Part shown: in pieces, positions 8,609 to 16,854 of the stretch
Layout of the letters: every line of letters starts with the position of its first letter
Numbering within the stretch: position 1 is the stretch's first letter
NCBI GenBank assembly: GCA_020248265.1
Contig: JADCHX010000004.1
Location: forward strand, 229,473 to 293,472
DNA: 64,000 nucleotides
Direction of reading: 5' to 3'
Source of the DNA: Rhodocyclaceae bacterium
Lineage (GTDB): Bacteria; Pseudomonadota; Gammaproteobacteria; Burkholderiales; CAIKXV01
Notes under the pieces: model-generated
The model's input: only the letters and a program-made list of their open reading frames with translations
Told to the model about the DNA's origin: nothing
Database searches by the model: none
Program-made: the position numbers and the translations under genes

Positions 8609-9696
8609 GCCGCCTCCGAACCGGCTTCCGGCATCGCTGCGCGCATCTTGCGCACCAGCTCGAGCTCCGACTGGAAGTCGACGTAATGAGGCAGCTTCAG
8701 GTGTTGCACGAATCCGGAGGCCTCGAGGTTGTCGGTGTGGGAGAGCACGAACTCCTGCATCTGGGCGGGCGAATCGGCGGCCTCGCCGAGTTCGGAGGCG
8801 CGCAGCGCCCGGTCGACCAGCGCCATGCCCATCGCCTTGCGTTCGCTCGCGCCGAAGGCGAGCCCGTAGCCTCGGGTGAACTTCGGCGCTTCGGTCTTCG
8901 ATCCGGCGAACTGGTTGACCATCTGGCATTCGGTGATCTCGATCTCCCCGATCGACACCGGAAAGCCGAGTTCCTCGGGCTCGATCTCGACGTCGACCAG
9001 TCCGAAGCGGATCTCCCCGGCAAACGGGTGCGAGTTCGCATAGCCGCGCTGCGTCGAGTAACCCATCGCGAGCAGGAAGCCTTCGTCGCCGCGCGCCAGG
9101 TTCTGCAGCCGCGCGGCACGGTCCGCGGGGAAGCTGATGGGTACGCGGGTGAGGTCGACCGGCTCCGGATCGCCGGGCGAGGGTTCGTGGCTTTCGATCA
9201 GCCCCTCGTTGCCGAGCAGATCGACCACGCGGGGTACCGGCCCTGCCTCCGGCTGCGGCGAAGCCACGGGACTCGCGTGTGCCTCGCCCGAGGCTGCCAG
9301 CGTGAAGTCGAGCAGGCGCTGGGTGTAGTCGTAGGTGGGCCCGAGGACCTGCCCGCCGGGCAGGTCCTTGAACGTGGCAGAGATCCTTCGCCACAGGCGC
9401 ATGTCGGCGGTGTCGAGCGGCCGCGAGTAACCGAGCCTGGGCAACGTGGCGCGATAGGCCCTGAGCAGGAAGATCGCTTCCACCAGGTCACCGGCGGCCT
9501 GCTTGATCGCCAGCGCGGCCAGTTCGGGATCGTAGACCGACCCTTCGCACATCACGCGATCGACCGACAGCCGCAACTGCTGCTGGATCTGATCCAGGGT
9601 CAACTCCGGCACCGAGGCATCGCCGCGGCGCGCCTGCGCGAGCAGCGCATAGGAATTGAGGATCGCGCGTTCGCCACCCTTGACTGCAACGTACAC
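8605..9696 (-). CDS. phnI: Alpha-D-ribose 1-methylphosphonate 5-triphosphate synthase subunit PhnI
   Basis: Catalytic nucleosidase subunit that couples phosphonate to the ribose of ATP, with PhnG and PhnH. Length is 363 aa from a GTG at 9696 (VYVAVKGGERAI), the usual PhnI N-terminus; the start lies one base after the phnH stop. Recognisable conserved blocks are the N-terminal YVAVKGG, the RYRATLPRLGYSRPL-like region and the C-terminal FVQHLKLPHYVDFQSELEL. Translation from GTG directly at the upstream stop implies coupling to phnH. Confidence 0.95.
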   Translation of the reverse strand: MYVAVKGGERAILNSYALLAQARRGDASVPELTLDQIQQQLRLSVDRVMCEGSVYDPELAALAIKQAAGDLVEAIFLLRAYRATLPRLGYSRPLDTADMRLWRRISATFKDLPGGQVLGPTYDYTQRLLDFTLAASGEAHASPVASPQPEAGPVPRVVDLLGNEGLIESHEPSPGDPEPVDLTRVPISFPADRAARLQNLARGDEGFLLAMGYSTQRGYANSHPFAGEIRFGLVDVEIEPEELGFPVSIGEIEITECQMVNQFAGSKTEAPKFTRGYGLAFGASERKAMGMALVDRALRASELGEAADSPAQMQEFVLSHTDNLEASGFVQHLKLPHYVDFQSELELVRKMRAAMPEAGSEAA

Positions 9697-9697
9697 G

Positions 9698-10309
9698 TCA
9701 GCCTTCCAGCCGCGTCGTGCGCGGCAGTGCAGCCAGCGCATCGGCACTGGCGAAGAACACATCGACACCGCACGGGAAGCCGGCGCGGTTTGCAGCCCAC
9801 TGGCTGGCGAAGGTGCTGCCGATACCTTCTGCCGACAGCCGTGCACGTTCCCGGATGCCCGGGCCGGTCAGGGTCCAGCCGCCAGCGGCAGTCAGCGCAG
9901 CGCACTGAACGACCAGCGTGGCCGAACGATCCGGATACGATTCGCTGCCGGCTTCGAAGTCCGAGAGGGACGGCAGATCGGCGCCGCTGGCGACGAGCCC
10001 GAAGTCGGCCGACGCCGGCGTCTCCACGATCGTGCACCCGGTATGGAAACGAAGGAATGAGCCGGCGTTGCCGCCGCGCAGCGCCGGCGACAGCCACAGC
10101 CGCGTGTCCTGGTCGAGCAGTGCAAGCAGGATGGCCGCAGCGGGGCGGTGCATCCCGGCGGGCGTGGACAGCGCAAGAGACGGCTCCACCGCGATCACCT
10201 TTCCGGGATGCGACAGGGCATCCAGGCAATGGCGGAAGACCGTCTGGCTGCCGATCGAGGCATCTTCGAATCCGGCGCCGAGCCCGGACAGGTCGATCGA
10301 AGCGTTCAT
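9698..10309 (-). CDS. phnH: Alpha-D-ribose 1-methylphosphonate 5-triphosphate synthase subunit PhnH
   Basis: Core-complex subunit, 203 aa from ATG 10309 (MNASIDLSGL). The FRHCLDALSHPG motif near residue 40, the LLALLDQDTRLWL helix-strand and the GPGI motif in the C-terminal half are typical of PhnH. The start overlaps the phnG stop by four bases. It is smaller than the open frame suggests because the residues upstream belong to the phnG coding region. Confidence 0.95.
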   Translation of the reverse strand: MNASIDLSGLGAGFEDASIGSQTVFRHCLDALSHPGKVIAVEPSLALSTPAGMHRPAAAILLALLDQDTRLWLSPALRGGNAGSFLRFHTGCTIVETPASADFGLVASGADLPSLSDFEAGSESYPDRSATLVVQCAALTAAGGWTLTGPGIRERARLSAEGIGSTFASQWAANRAGFPCGVDVFFASADALAALPRTTRLEG

Positions 10310-10791
10310 GCGCTGGCCTCCCGCGCCACGGTGAAGAACTCGACGCGTGTCGACTGCGCCTGCTGCTGCATGCGCATGCGGGCGCTTTCCGCAGAACGTT
10401 CGAGCGGAGCGATCAGCGTCTGCTGCGCGGCCTCCCGATGCAGGGGTGACTGCAGCAGTGCGTCTGCGAGCGCGGCGAGTTCGGCATGCCGGTGCGAGCG
10501 GCCTCGCACATAGGCCACGCCGGTCTCGCCGGTAGCGAGGCGCAACGCACAGCGCGTGACGGTTACTTCGCCGAGGTTGAACCTGTCCCCGGTGCCACCG
10601 ATCCTGCCGCGCAGCATGAACAGACCCGTCTCGGGCCGGCGCAGCCATTCATGGGCCGGGGGGGGCAGGGCGCCGATGCCCTGCTCGAGTTCATCGAGGG
10701 CTGCACGAGCCAGCAGGCCCATCCAGTGACGCCGTCCGTTCACTTCCGGGGACCCGTCAACCGATTGCAACATGGCCACGCTATCGTCCAT
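10306..10791 (-). CDS. phnG: Alpha-D-ribose 1-methylphosphonate 5-triphosphate synthase subunit PhnG
   Basis: First gene of the phnGHIJKLM operon, encoding the small core subunit, about 161 aa. The family motif RRHWMGLLARA lies near residue 22 and VTRCALRLATGETGVAYVRGRSHRHAELAALADALLQ covers the centre in several conserved pieces. ATG 10791 is chosen; ATG 10773 would give 155 aa, equally acceptable for the family, and neither has a clear Shine-Dalgarno. It is divergent from the DUF1045/phnN pair across roughly 85 bases that must hold both promoters. Confidence 0.92.
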   Translation of the reverse strand: MDDSVAMLQSVDGSPEVNGRRHWMGLLARAALDELEQGIGALPPPAHEWLRRPETGLFMLRGRIGGTGDRFNLGEVTVTRCALRLATGETGVAYVRGRSHRHAELAALADALLQSPLHREAAQQTLIAPLERSAESARMRMQQQAQSTRVEFFTVAREASA

Positions 10792-10836
10792 CCACAAAGT
10801 GCGGCAGACCTGCCGCTCCAGAAGAAGGAAGAGGTT

Positions 10837-10881
10837 ATGCCGCAATCATTGCTGTCTCGTGACTGTCCGGTTACGCGATGA
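10837..10881 (+). CDS. Possible 14-residue leader peptide upstream of the DUF1045 gene
   Basis: A very short reading frame (MPQSLLSRDCPVTR) begins with ATG 10837 behind the purine-rich GAAGAAGGAAGAGG at 10821-10834, the best ribosome-binding site in this divergent region. Its TGA overlaps the ATG of the DUF1045 gene (ATGA), and that gene has no ribosome-binding site of its own. The arrangement suggests that ribosomes load on the leader and restart on the downstream gene. The peptide has no recognised relative and could be a chance frame. Confidence 0.4.
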   Translation: MPQSLLSRDCPVTR

Positions 10882-11588
10882 CGGATGCGCGACATCGCTA
10901 CGCGATCTACTTCGCGCCCGACCCGCATTGCGGATGGGGTCAGTTCGGAAGCACCTGGCTCGGCCGCTGTGCGGCCGATGGCCTGCCGCGCGTCCCGTTC
11001 AAGGTACGCAGCGCCGGTGAACTGGAGATCGAGCAGATGACTGCGGCACCGCGCCGATACGGGTTCCATGCCACGCTGAAGCCGCCGTTCAGGCTTGCCG
11101 ATGGCAAGGACCGCGAATCACTCGTGCAGGCACTGCATGCCGAGTTCGAAACCTGCGAGGCTTTCGATCTGCCACCGCTCGAACCGCGGTGCCTGGAGGA
11201 CTTCATCGCTCTGGTGCCCCTGGAGGGAGATCCGCGCAACGATGACGTGGCGGCGATCGCTGCCCGCTGCGTGATGGCCTTCGATGCGTGGCGCGCGCCG
11301 CTCAACGCAGCGGAGATCGCACGCCGTGCCGTGGATCCCGCGGATACCCGCGCATCCGAACTGTTGTCGCGATGGGGCTATCCGTGGGTGCTCGATCGCT
11401 TCCGCTTCCATCTCTCGCTAACCGGTGCGCTCGACCCCGGTCAGGCCGCCCGATCAGGTCCGCTGCTCGAGGACATCGCGCGCCTGCTGCCTGCCGTTCC
11501 GATGCGCTTCGATGCCGTCTGCCTGTTCGAAGAAGCGCAGCCCGGCCTGCCTCTGCGGCTCGTCGAGCGCATCGGATTCCGGGCATGA
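10878..11588 (+). CDS. DUF1045 phosphonate-metabolism protein, 2H phosphoesterase fold
   Basis: Member of the family known as putative phosphonate metabolism protein (DUF1045), 236 aa. It shows both halves of the 2H phosphoesterase signature: His64-A-Thr66 in FHATLKPPF and His178-L-Ser180 in FHLSLTG. Enzymes of this fold open cyclic phosphates. The gene overlaps phnN by four bases and the locus has no PhnP, so a role in opening 5-phosphoribosyl 1,2-cyclic phosphate to ribose 1,5-bisphosphate, the substrate of PhnN, is plausible inference. Translation probably depends on the small leader frame that ends on its start codon. Confidence 0.88.
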   Translation: MTDARHRYAIYFAPDPHCGWGQFGSTWLGRCAADGLPRVPFKVRSAGELEIEQMTAAPRRYGFHATLKPPFRLADGKDRESLVQALHAEFETCEAFDLPPLEPRCLEDFIALVPLEGDPRNDDVAAIAARCVMAFDAWRAPLNAAEIARRAVDPADTRASELLSRWGYPWVLDRFRFHLSLTGALDPGQAARSGPLLEDIARLLPAVPMRFDAVCLFEEAQPGLPLRLVERIGFRA

Positions 11589-12211
11589 ACGGGCGCCTGG
11601 TGCTGGTGGTCGGTCCGTCGGGTGCCGGCAAGGACAGCGTGATCGACTGGGCAAGCGCGCGCCTGGCAGCCGCAGAGGTCGCGCACGTACGCTTCGCCCG
11701 GCGCACCATCAACCGCCCCGAAGATGCGGGGGGCGAACGGCATGTCGCCGTCGATGACGAAACGTTCGATCGGATGCGCGAGGCTGGGGCTTTCGCACTC
11801 TGGTGGCGGGCGAACGGACATGCCTACGGCATCGGCGTCGAGATCGTCGAGTGGCTTGCCGCCGGATACACCGTGGTAGTCAGCGGCTCACGTGCCGGAT
11901 TGCGCGACGCGGCCGCGCGCTTCCCGGGACTTGAAGTGGTCACCATCACCGCCCCGGAAGCCCTGCTGCGCCAGCGGCTGCTCGAGCGCGGACGCGAATC
12001 GCCGTACGAGGTCGATGCGCGGCTTGAACGCGCACGCAGCGTGACGGTCGCCCCGGATCTGCCGGGCATCACGATCATCAACGACCGGACGCTCGAGGAA
12101 GCCGGTGCGGTTCTGCTCGATTGCCTGCTGCGGCCTCCCTACGTCGACCGACTCGCCAGGAACGCCAGCACCACCTTCGCCGTCGCATCCGGATCGGTGC
12201 CGGCGGCGTGA
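11585..12211 (+). CDS. phnN: Ribose 1,5-bisphosphate phosphokinase PhnN
   Basis: Kinase converting ribose 1,5-bisphosphate to PRPP, the last step in recycling the ribose of the C-P lyase pathway. Length is 208 aa from ATG 11585 in an ATGA overlap. Walker A is GPSGAGKDS (10-18); the guanylate-kinase-like FARRTINRPEDAGGERH region and the FALWWRANGHAYGI segment follow. It is about 20 residues longer than usual because the frame runs on past the normal end and overlaps the 3' end of the convergent hydrolase gene by 73 bases. Confidence 0.92.
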   Translation: MNGRLVLVVGPSGAGKDSVIDWASARLAAAEVAHVRFARRTINRPEDAGGERHVAVDDETFDRMREAGAFALWWRANGHAYGIGVEIVEWLAAGYTVVVSGSRAGLRDAAARFPGLEVVTITAPEALLRQRLLERGRESPYEVDARLERARSVTVAPDLPGITIINDRTLEEAGAVLLDCLLRPPYVDRLARNASTTFAVASGSVPAA

Positions 12212-12930
12212 TAGCCGTCGATCGGCACGATCTCCAGTTGCGAGCCGGGGATCGTCTGCTGCCAGCGCGACATCGTCGCGCGGTCCTTGCCGGCGGCGTT
12301 GGTGCCGATCACCAGCGTCGGGCACTGGATGCGCGGGATATCCTCGCGGATGTCGATCGCACCGACCCAGCGCAGGTAGGCCTTGGCGGTGGACAGCGCG
12401 GTGGCGCCCATCATGTCGACCCACCAGTCGATGCCGCGCTCGGGCATCCGGCTGCCGAGCCGGTTGCGCATCGTCTTGCGCGCCCAGCTGCGCATGCCGT
12501 GCTGCTCCATGTGTTCGATCCATCCGTCACCGCTGGGCGGGGTGACGATCGAGCTGCAGAGCGTGAGCGTCTTCACCAGGTCGGGCCGGTTCGCCGCGAG
12601 CATCGCGCTGCTGATGCCGCCGCTCTTGCCGCCGACCACGTGCACCGGGCCACCACCTGCGACGTGGTTCACGATGCGCACCAGGTCATCGACGAACAGC
12701 TCGGTCGACAGCGGGAAGTCCTCCGCGACCGGGCCTGACTTGCCGAAGCCCCGCTGGTCGATCCGGATCATCCGGTAGCGGCGCGAGAAGTGCGGCACCC
12801 AGGCGCGCCACGCGTCGAGGTTCTCGGTGAACCCGTGCACGAACAGCACCGTCTCGGGCGTGGTCCAAGCGTCGGTGTGGTCGTCGATCTCGTAGTACAG
12901 CTTCGCGTCGGGCAGTTCCAGGAAAGGCAT
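12139..12930 (-). CDS. Alpha/beta hydrolase
   Basis: Cytoplasmic alpha/beta-hydrolase-fold protein, 263 aa. The oxyanion-region motif VHGFTENLD (residues 31-39), the nucleophile elbow GKS103GG and a C-terminal IDGYH with the likely catalytic His are visible. A Lys within the elbow is unusual but tolerated in this family. The gene ends a minus-strand operon behind two Bug binding proteins, 12 bases after the second, so it probably acts on an imported ester, lactone or acid derivative. The substrate cannot be assigned. Confidence 0.85.
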   Translation of the reverse strand: MPFLELPDAKLYYEIDDHTDAWTTPETVLFVHGFTENLDAWRAWVPHFSRRYRMIRIDQRGFGKSGPVAEDFPLSTELFVDDLVRIVNHVAGGGPVHVVGGKSGGISSAMLAANRPDLVKTLTLCSSIVTPPSGDGWIEHMEQHGMRSWARKTMRNRLGSRMPERGIDWWVDMMGATALSTAKAYLRWVGAIDIREDIPRIQCPTLVIGTNAAGKDRATMSRWQQTIPGSQLEIVPIDGYHAAGTDPDATAKVVLAFLASRST

Positions 12931-12942
12931 GTTCCGTTCCTT

Positions 12943-13923
12943 CTATTCGGGCTTGATGCCGGCGTGGCGGATCACCTTCGCCCACTTGTCGATGTCCGTG
13001 CGGATCACCTTCGCGAACTCGGCGGGCGTGTTGCCGACCGGCATCGCGCCTTCGTTGGCCAGCAGCTTGAGGAAGTCGGGCGAGTTCACCACCTGCACCA
13101 CTTCACGGTTCATCCGGTCGATGATCGACGCGGGCGTCCCGGTGGGTGTGAGCAGCCCGTTCCAGCCCAGGGCTTCATAGCCGGGCACCGACTCGCCGAT
13201 CGCCGGCACGTCGGGCAGCGACGGCAGCCGCCTCGGACTGCTCACGCCCAGTGCACGGATGCGTCCGGACTGGATGTGCGGCAGCGCCGAGGCGACCGAG
13301 GCAATGAAGTAGTACTGGATCTCGCCCTGAATCAGCGCGGTCAGGATCTGCGGGCTGCCCTTGTACGCGACATGGGTGCCGTTCAGCGCCGTGGTCGATG
13401 ACAGCAGTTCCGCGGCCAGGTGGCCGATGCTGCCGCGGCCAACTGATCCGTAGTTGAGCCTGGATGCCGGGTCTTTCGACATCGCGATCAGTTCCTGTAC
13501 CGTCTTTGCGTGGCTGTTGCCCGGCACCAGCAGCGTCGTCGATACCGCACTCACCAGGGTGATCGGCGCGAAGTCGCGCAGCGTGTCGTAGGGCAGGCTG
13601 GCATACAGGCTCGGATTCACGACATGGGTCGGGAACACCATCAGCAGGTTGTAGCCGTCTGCCGGTGCCTTGGCGATGATCGACGAGCCGACGATGCCGC
13701 TCGCGCCGGGCCGGTTGTCGACGATCACCTGCTGGCCGAAGCGTTCGGTCAGGCGCTGCCCGATCGCGCGGGCGAGGATGTCGGTGACGCCACCGGCGCC
13801 GGAAGGCACGACGAAGCGGATCGGACGCGACGGATAAGGTTCGGCGGCGCTGGCCACGCCGGGGAGGACAGGCAGCGTGGCGAGGGCGATCGCGATGACC
13901 GACGCGGCTTCAGGGTTCGACAA
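12943..13923 (-). CDS. Bug/TctC-family tripartite tricarboxylate transporter binding protein (1 of 15)
   Basis: Periplasmic solute-binding protein, 326 aa. The only supported start is a TTG at 13923 behind a strong GGAGG, six bases away. The resulting N-terminus is hydrophobic and ends in VASAAEPYPSRP like a signal peptide, but its n-region lacks positive charge, which is odd. The ligand loop reads SGAGGVTD and the DNRPGASG, PADGYNLL, HVAYKGSPQ and GRIRALGV family blocks are present. It lies between a second binding protein and an alpha/beta hydrolase on the same strand. The ligand is probably a carboxylate but cannot be named. Confidence 0.9.
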   Translation of the reverse strand: MSNPEAASVIAIALATLPVLPGVASAAEPYPSRPIRFVVPSGAGGVTDILARAIGQRLTERFGQQVIVDNRPGASGIVGSSIIAKAPADGYNLLMVFPTHVVNPSLYASLPYDTLRDFAPITLVSAVSTTLLVPGNSHAKTVQELIAMSKDPASRLNYGSVGRGSIGHLAAELLSSTTALNGTHVAYKGSPQILTALIQGEIQYYFIASVASALPHIQSGRIRALGVSSPRRLPSLPDVPAIGESVPGYEALGWNGLLTPTGTPASIIDRMNREVVQVVNSPDFLKLLANEGAMPVGNTPAEFAKVIRTDIDKWAKVIRHAGIKPE

Positions 13924-13986
13924 GGGGATCCTCCGGCGATCGGATGTGCTGATCGGCGGCCGTACGGATGCGGCGCGCCGACCCCG

Positions 13987-15012
13987 CTACTGGGTGAACC
14001 TGGGCATCGCGCGCACTGCGTCGCCGATGCGGCGCGCGTCGGCGTCCAGGAACTTCTGGAACTCCGGCGCATCGAGATAGGCCACGGGCGTGAGCACCTT
14101 CGACATCGCGTTGCGATAGTCCTCGCCGGTGGCCACCTGGCGCACTGCGTCGCGCAACTGCCGGACCACGGCATCGGGCGTGCCACGCAGCGCGAACAGC
14201 CCAACCCAGAAGTAGAACTCGACGTTGTAGCCCGACTCGATCAGCGTCGGCGCCTCGGGGAACATGGGATTGCGCTCTGCACCCCAGGTGGCAAACACCC
14301 GCACCTTGCCCGCCTTGACGTGGGGCGCGGCGAGCGCCGGTGGCGAGGACCACATGGTCGCCTGCCCTGCGAGCACGGCCGTCATTGCCGGCGCGCCGCC
14401 TACGTAGGGAACGTCCTGCAGGCGAATGCCGGCCGCTTTCGCGAACATCTCCATCGGGATATGCGATGGCCCGTAGACGCCCGAGTGCGAGTACATCATC
14501 TCGCCGGGCAGTCGCCGCGCCGCAGCGACGAGTTCCTTGACCGACTTCCACTGCGCGGCCGGATTGGCCACCAGGATCGACGGGTCGGCCGTCAGGCGCG
14601 CGATGGGTATGAACTGGTCGCGGGTGAAGGCGGGCGCCTTCTTGAAGAGCGCGTCTACCTCGGGGAGGATGTTGTAGGACGGCAGCGTGGCGAGCAGTGT
14701 GTAACCGTCGGGCTTGGCGGCGGCGGCGGCGGTCATCCCCAGCGCGCCAGCCGCACCCGGGCGGTTGACGATCAACAACGGTTGCTTGAGGACCTTCTCC
14801 ACCAGCGCCGCCAGGGGGCGCATCGCGAGGTCGGCGCCGCCGCCGGGCGGGAAGGGCACGATGACCGTGACCGGCCGCGTCGGGAAACTGTCCTGCGCCA
14901 TTGCAGGCGCAGGCGCTGATGCAGACAATGCAGCAGCAAGTGCGGCAACCAGCGGTGGCAGCGAGATCAGGGACAGTGAACGGACCGAATGGGGCTTGCG
15001 TATCTGGATCAT
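13987..15012 (-). CDS. Bug/TctC-family binding protein (2 of 15)
   Basis: Periplasmic solute-binding protein, 341 aa from ATG 15012, with n-region IQIRKPHSVR, a long hydrophobic core and cleavage at PAMAQ. The ligand loop is FPPGGGAD. It is the first gene of the operon Bug-Bug-hydrolase. A minus-strand -10-like TATAGT is at 15049-15054, 37 bases upstream of the start. A further in-frame ATG lies upstream but would bury the signal peptide under some 50 residues, so it is rejected. Confidence 0.9.
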   Translation of the reverse strand: MIQIRKPHSVRSLSLISLPPLVAALAAALSASAPAPAMAQDSFPTRPVTVIVPFPPGGGADLAMRPLAALVEKVLKQPLLIVNRPGAAGALGMTAAAAAKPDGYTLLATLPSYNILPEVDALFKKAPAFTRDQFIPIARLTADPSILVANPAAQWKSVKELVAAARRLPGEMMYSHSGVYGPSHIPMEMFAKAAGIRLQDVPYVGGAPAMTAVLAGQATMWSSPPALAAPHVKAGKVRVFATWGAERNPMFPEAPTLIESGYNVEFYFWVGLFALRGTPDAVVRQLRDAVRQVATGEDYRNAMSKVLTPVAYLDAPEFQKFLDADARRIGDAVRAMPRFTQ

Positions 15013-15048
15013 CGTCGGGACTCCCGATCTGGCTGCGGACGGAGCGCA

Positions 15049-15054
15049 ACTATA
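15049..15054 (-). promoter_or_regulatory. Candidate -10 box for the Bug-Bug-hydrolase operon
   Basis: Read on the minus strand this is TATAGT, five of six matches to the sigma-70 -10 consensus, placed 37 bases before the start at 15012. No convincing -35 hexamer is found at 16-18 bases spacing, so the call is tentative. Confidence 0.3.
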
Positions 15055-15109
15055 AGCAAACTTCCTGCCCGGCAGTAGGCTTTCGCGCGGGCGTGCGCCT
15101 GATGCCATG

Positions 15110-15132
15110 TGTGATGTCATGTTGCGATCACA
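15110..15132. promoter_or_regulatory. Inverted repeat TGTGAT-N11-ATCACA, possible operator
   Basis: Half-sites TGTGAT (15110-15115) and ATCACA (15127-15132) lie in the divergent region between the Bug operon and the tandem aldolase-fold gene. The same half-sites form compact palindromes near 28627 and 46128, upstream of other Bug operons. The wide spacing makes this copy the weakest of the three. Confidence 0.3.
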
Positions 15133-15200
15133 CCTTGCCGATGCTAGCCTGCGCGGCTCACTGTTGCGCATCGGCGATGCGCGGAACCGGGCCCGCCGTC

Positions 15201-16637
15201 ATGATCGGAACACGCTTCAACGAAGACCTCGCACAGGTCTGCCGCATCCTTGCGCAGCACCGGATGCTCGACCTCTGGGGGCATGCCAGCCTGCGCGTGC
15301 CACGGTCGGAGGTGATCGCGGTGACGCCGCGCTTCCACAAGGGCGTGCTGCCGCAGACGATCACCGGCGACGACATCCTGGTGTGCGACCTCGACGGGCG
15401 CGTGCTGGAAGGGCGGGGCGAACTGCCGCTGCAGTTCGCGGTCGACCTCGCGCTGTATCGCGCGTCGCCGAAAACCGGGGCCTGCATCGCCAGTTCACCG
15501 AAGACCGCGCTGGCCGCCGGTATCTCGGGGGCGAGCTTCCAGCCGATCACCCACATGGAAAGCGAGACGCTGTTCCGCAAGCCGGCCAACCTGCCGGGCG
15601 ACCTGGCGACCGGCGAAGCTGGCGATGCCACCGCGGCCCTTGCCGCCGAACTGAAGCGCGCCGGCCTGGTACAGCAGCGCGGCATCGCCGTCTGGACCAG
15701 CGGCGTCGATGTGTTCGACGCGCTGACCGTCGCGTACCACCATGAATACCTGGCGCAGGCGAACCTGGTGCTTGCGGGCACCGCGCGGCCGGTGGCAGCG
15801 GTCGCGCAGCCCGATTCCGAGCGACTCTGGTCGCAGTTCTCCGGGCAGCACCACTACATCGAGTTCCTGCAGTCGCTGGATCCGGGGCCGATCGCGCATC
15901 CGTGGCATTCGTTCGTCGCCGCGCACGTTCGTCCCGACGATCCGCATGGCGAACTGAAGGCGGCGATCGCGCTGAGCTGCCGCGCGCTGTGGACACGCGA
16001 CACGCTGGTCGCCTTCCTCGAGCACATCAGCCATCGCCTGCCCGAGCCCGACCGCTTCCTGATGAGCGCCGCGCACAGCTTCCGCGACATGCTGCCGGAA
16101 CACCTCGTGCTGCTCGACTTCCGCGCCAACTGGCTCGGTGGCCCGAAGCCGCCGAACTTCAAGTGGTTCCATGCACAGCTGCTGGCCGAGCGCACCGATG
16201 CGCAGGCAGTGGTGCATACCCACGACCTGTACGGACGCGCCTATGCCGGATCGATCGACCGGCTGGTGCCGGCCAGCCCGATCGGCCTGCGCATCGCCAC
16301 CCTCTCGCTGCCGGTGTATCCGCGCTGCGACCTGATCGTCGATGTCGAGGTGCGCCGGCAGACGCTCGATGCGCTGGGCACCGGCCCGATCGTGCACGAG
16401 GTCGGGCATGGCACCGATTTCGTCGCGACCACGCTCGAGCAGGCGACGGTCGATGCGATCCAACGCGAACAGTTCCTCTCGCTGCACAACCTCGCCGAGC
16501 GGTTCGGTACGCCCCGTCCGCTGCCTGCAGCGACCGTCGAGCGCCTCGCTGAGGTCGAGCCGTCCGCCGACGACTGGTGGTGGTTCCACACGGCCGAGAT
16601 CGGCGCCGTGCGCCGCAGTGCCGGTGGCCTGAACTGA
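15201..16637 (+). CDS. Tandem class II aldolase/adducin-fold protein
   Basis: Protein of 478 aa built of two class II aldolase-like domains. The C-terminal domain (about residues 230-440) keeps the zinc-type motif AVVHTHD and a distal EVGHGTDFVATT His. In the N-terminal domain the corresponding places read CIASSPKT and AVWTSGVD, so the metal ligands are gone and it is probably a structural or regulatory domain. The start at 15201 is chosen; ATG 15177 adds eight residues without better signals. The AtzG/AtzE-like pair follows after 22 bases, so it probably shares a pathway with an amidohydrolase. True aldolase activity is doubtful; decarboxylase or epimerase activity is possible. Confidence 0.75.
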   Translation: MIGTRFNEDLAQVCRILAQHRMLDLWGHASLRVPRSEVIAVTPRFHKGVLPQTITGDDILVCDLDGRVLEGRGELPLQFAVDLALYRASPKTGACIASSPKTALAAGISGASFQPITHMESETLFRKPANLPGDLATGEAGDATAALAAELKRAGLVQQRGIAVWTSGVDVFDALTVAYHHEYLAQANLVLAGTARPVAAVAQPDSERLWSQFSGQHHYIEFLQSLDPGPIAHPWHSFVAAHVRPDDPHGELKAAIALSCRALWTRDTLVAFLEHISHRLPEPDRFLMSAAHSFRDMLPEHLVLLDFRANWLGGPKPPNFKWFHAQLLAERTDAQAVVHTHDLYGRAYAGSIDRLVPASPIGLRIATLSLPVYPRCDLIVDVEVRRQTLDALGTGPIVHEVGHGTDFVATTLEQATVDAIQREQFLSLHNLAERFGTPRPLPAATVERLAEVEPSADDWWWFHTAEIGAVRRSAGGLN

Positions 16638-16659
16638 AGCAACCAGGAAAGCAACGTCC

Positions 16660-16854
16660 ATGACCGACCAGGAACTCGCCGCGCAGATGAAGCTCACGCA
16701 CGGCATCGCCATCGACCCCGCTTCGGCACTTGCCGCGGCAGGCCTCGTCGCCGGCCTCAATACCACGGTACGCGATGCGGCGACCGCGAAGCTCGCGTTC
16801 GAGGACGAGCCCTCGCATTACCTGACGCTCCTCGCCACGGGCGGGAAGCGATGA
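16660..16854 (+). CDS. AtzG-like small protein (DUF4089 type), amidase partner
   Basis: Small helical protein of 64 aa that resembles AtzG, the GatC-like partner which stabilises the amidase AtzE. It ends in an ATGA overlap with the amidase gene, the arrangement known for AtzG-AtzE. The helical segment QELAAQMKLTHGIAI with a following DPASALAAAG region fits the DUF4089 pattern. No catalytic role of its own is expected. A GAAAG-type site lies just before the ATG. Confidence 0.75.
   Translation: MTDQELAAQMKLTHGIAIDPASALAAAGLVAGLNTTVRDAATAKLAFEDEPSHYLTLLATGGKR

Noticed and set aside
10852-10869. Possible Pho box: two CTGTC half-sites with 11-base period
   Set aside because: Only 10 of 14 matches, and it lies nine bases before a start codon on the plus strand and in the wrong direction for phnG.
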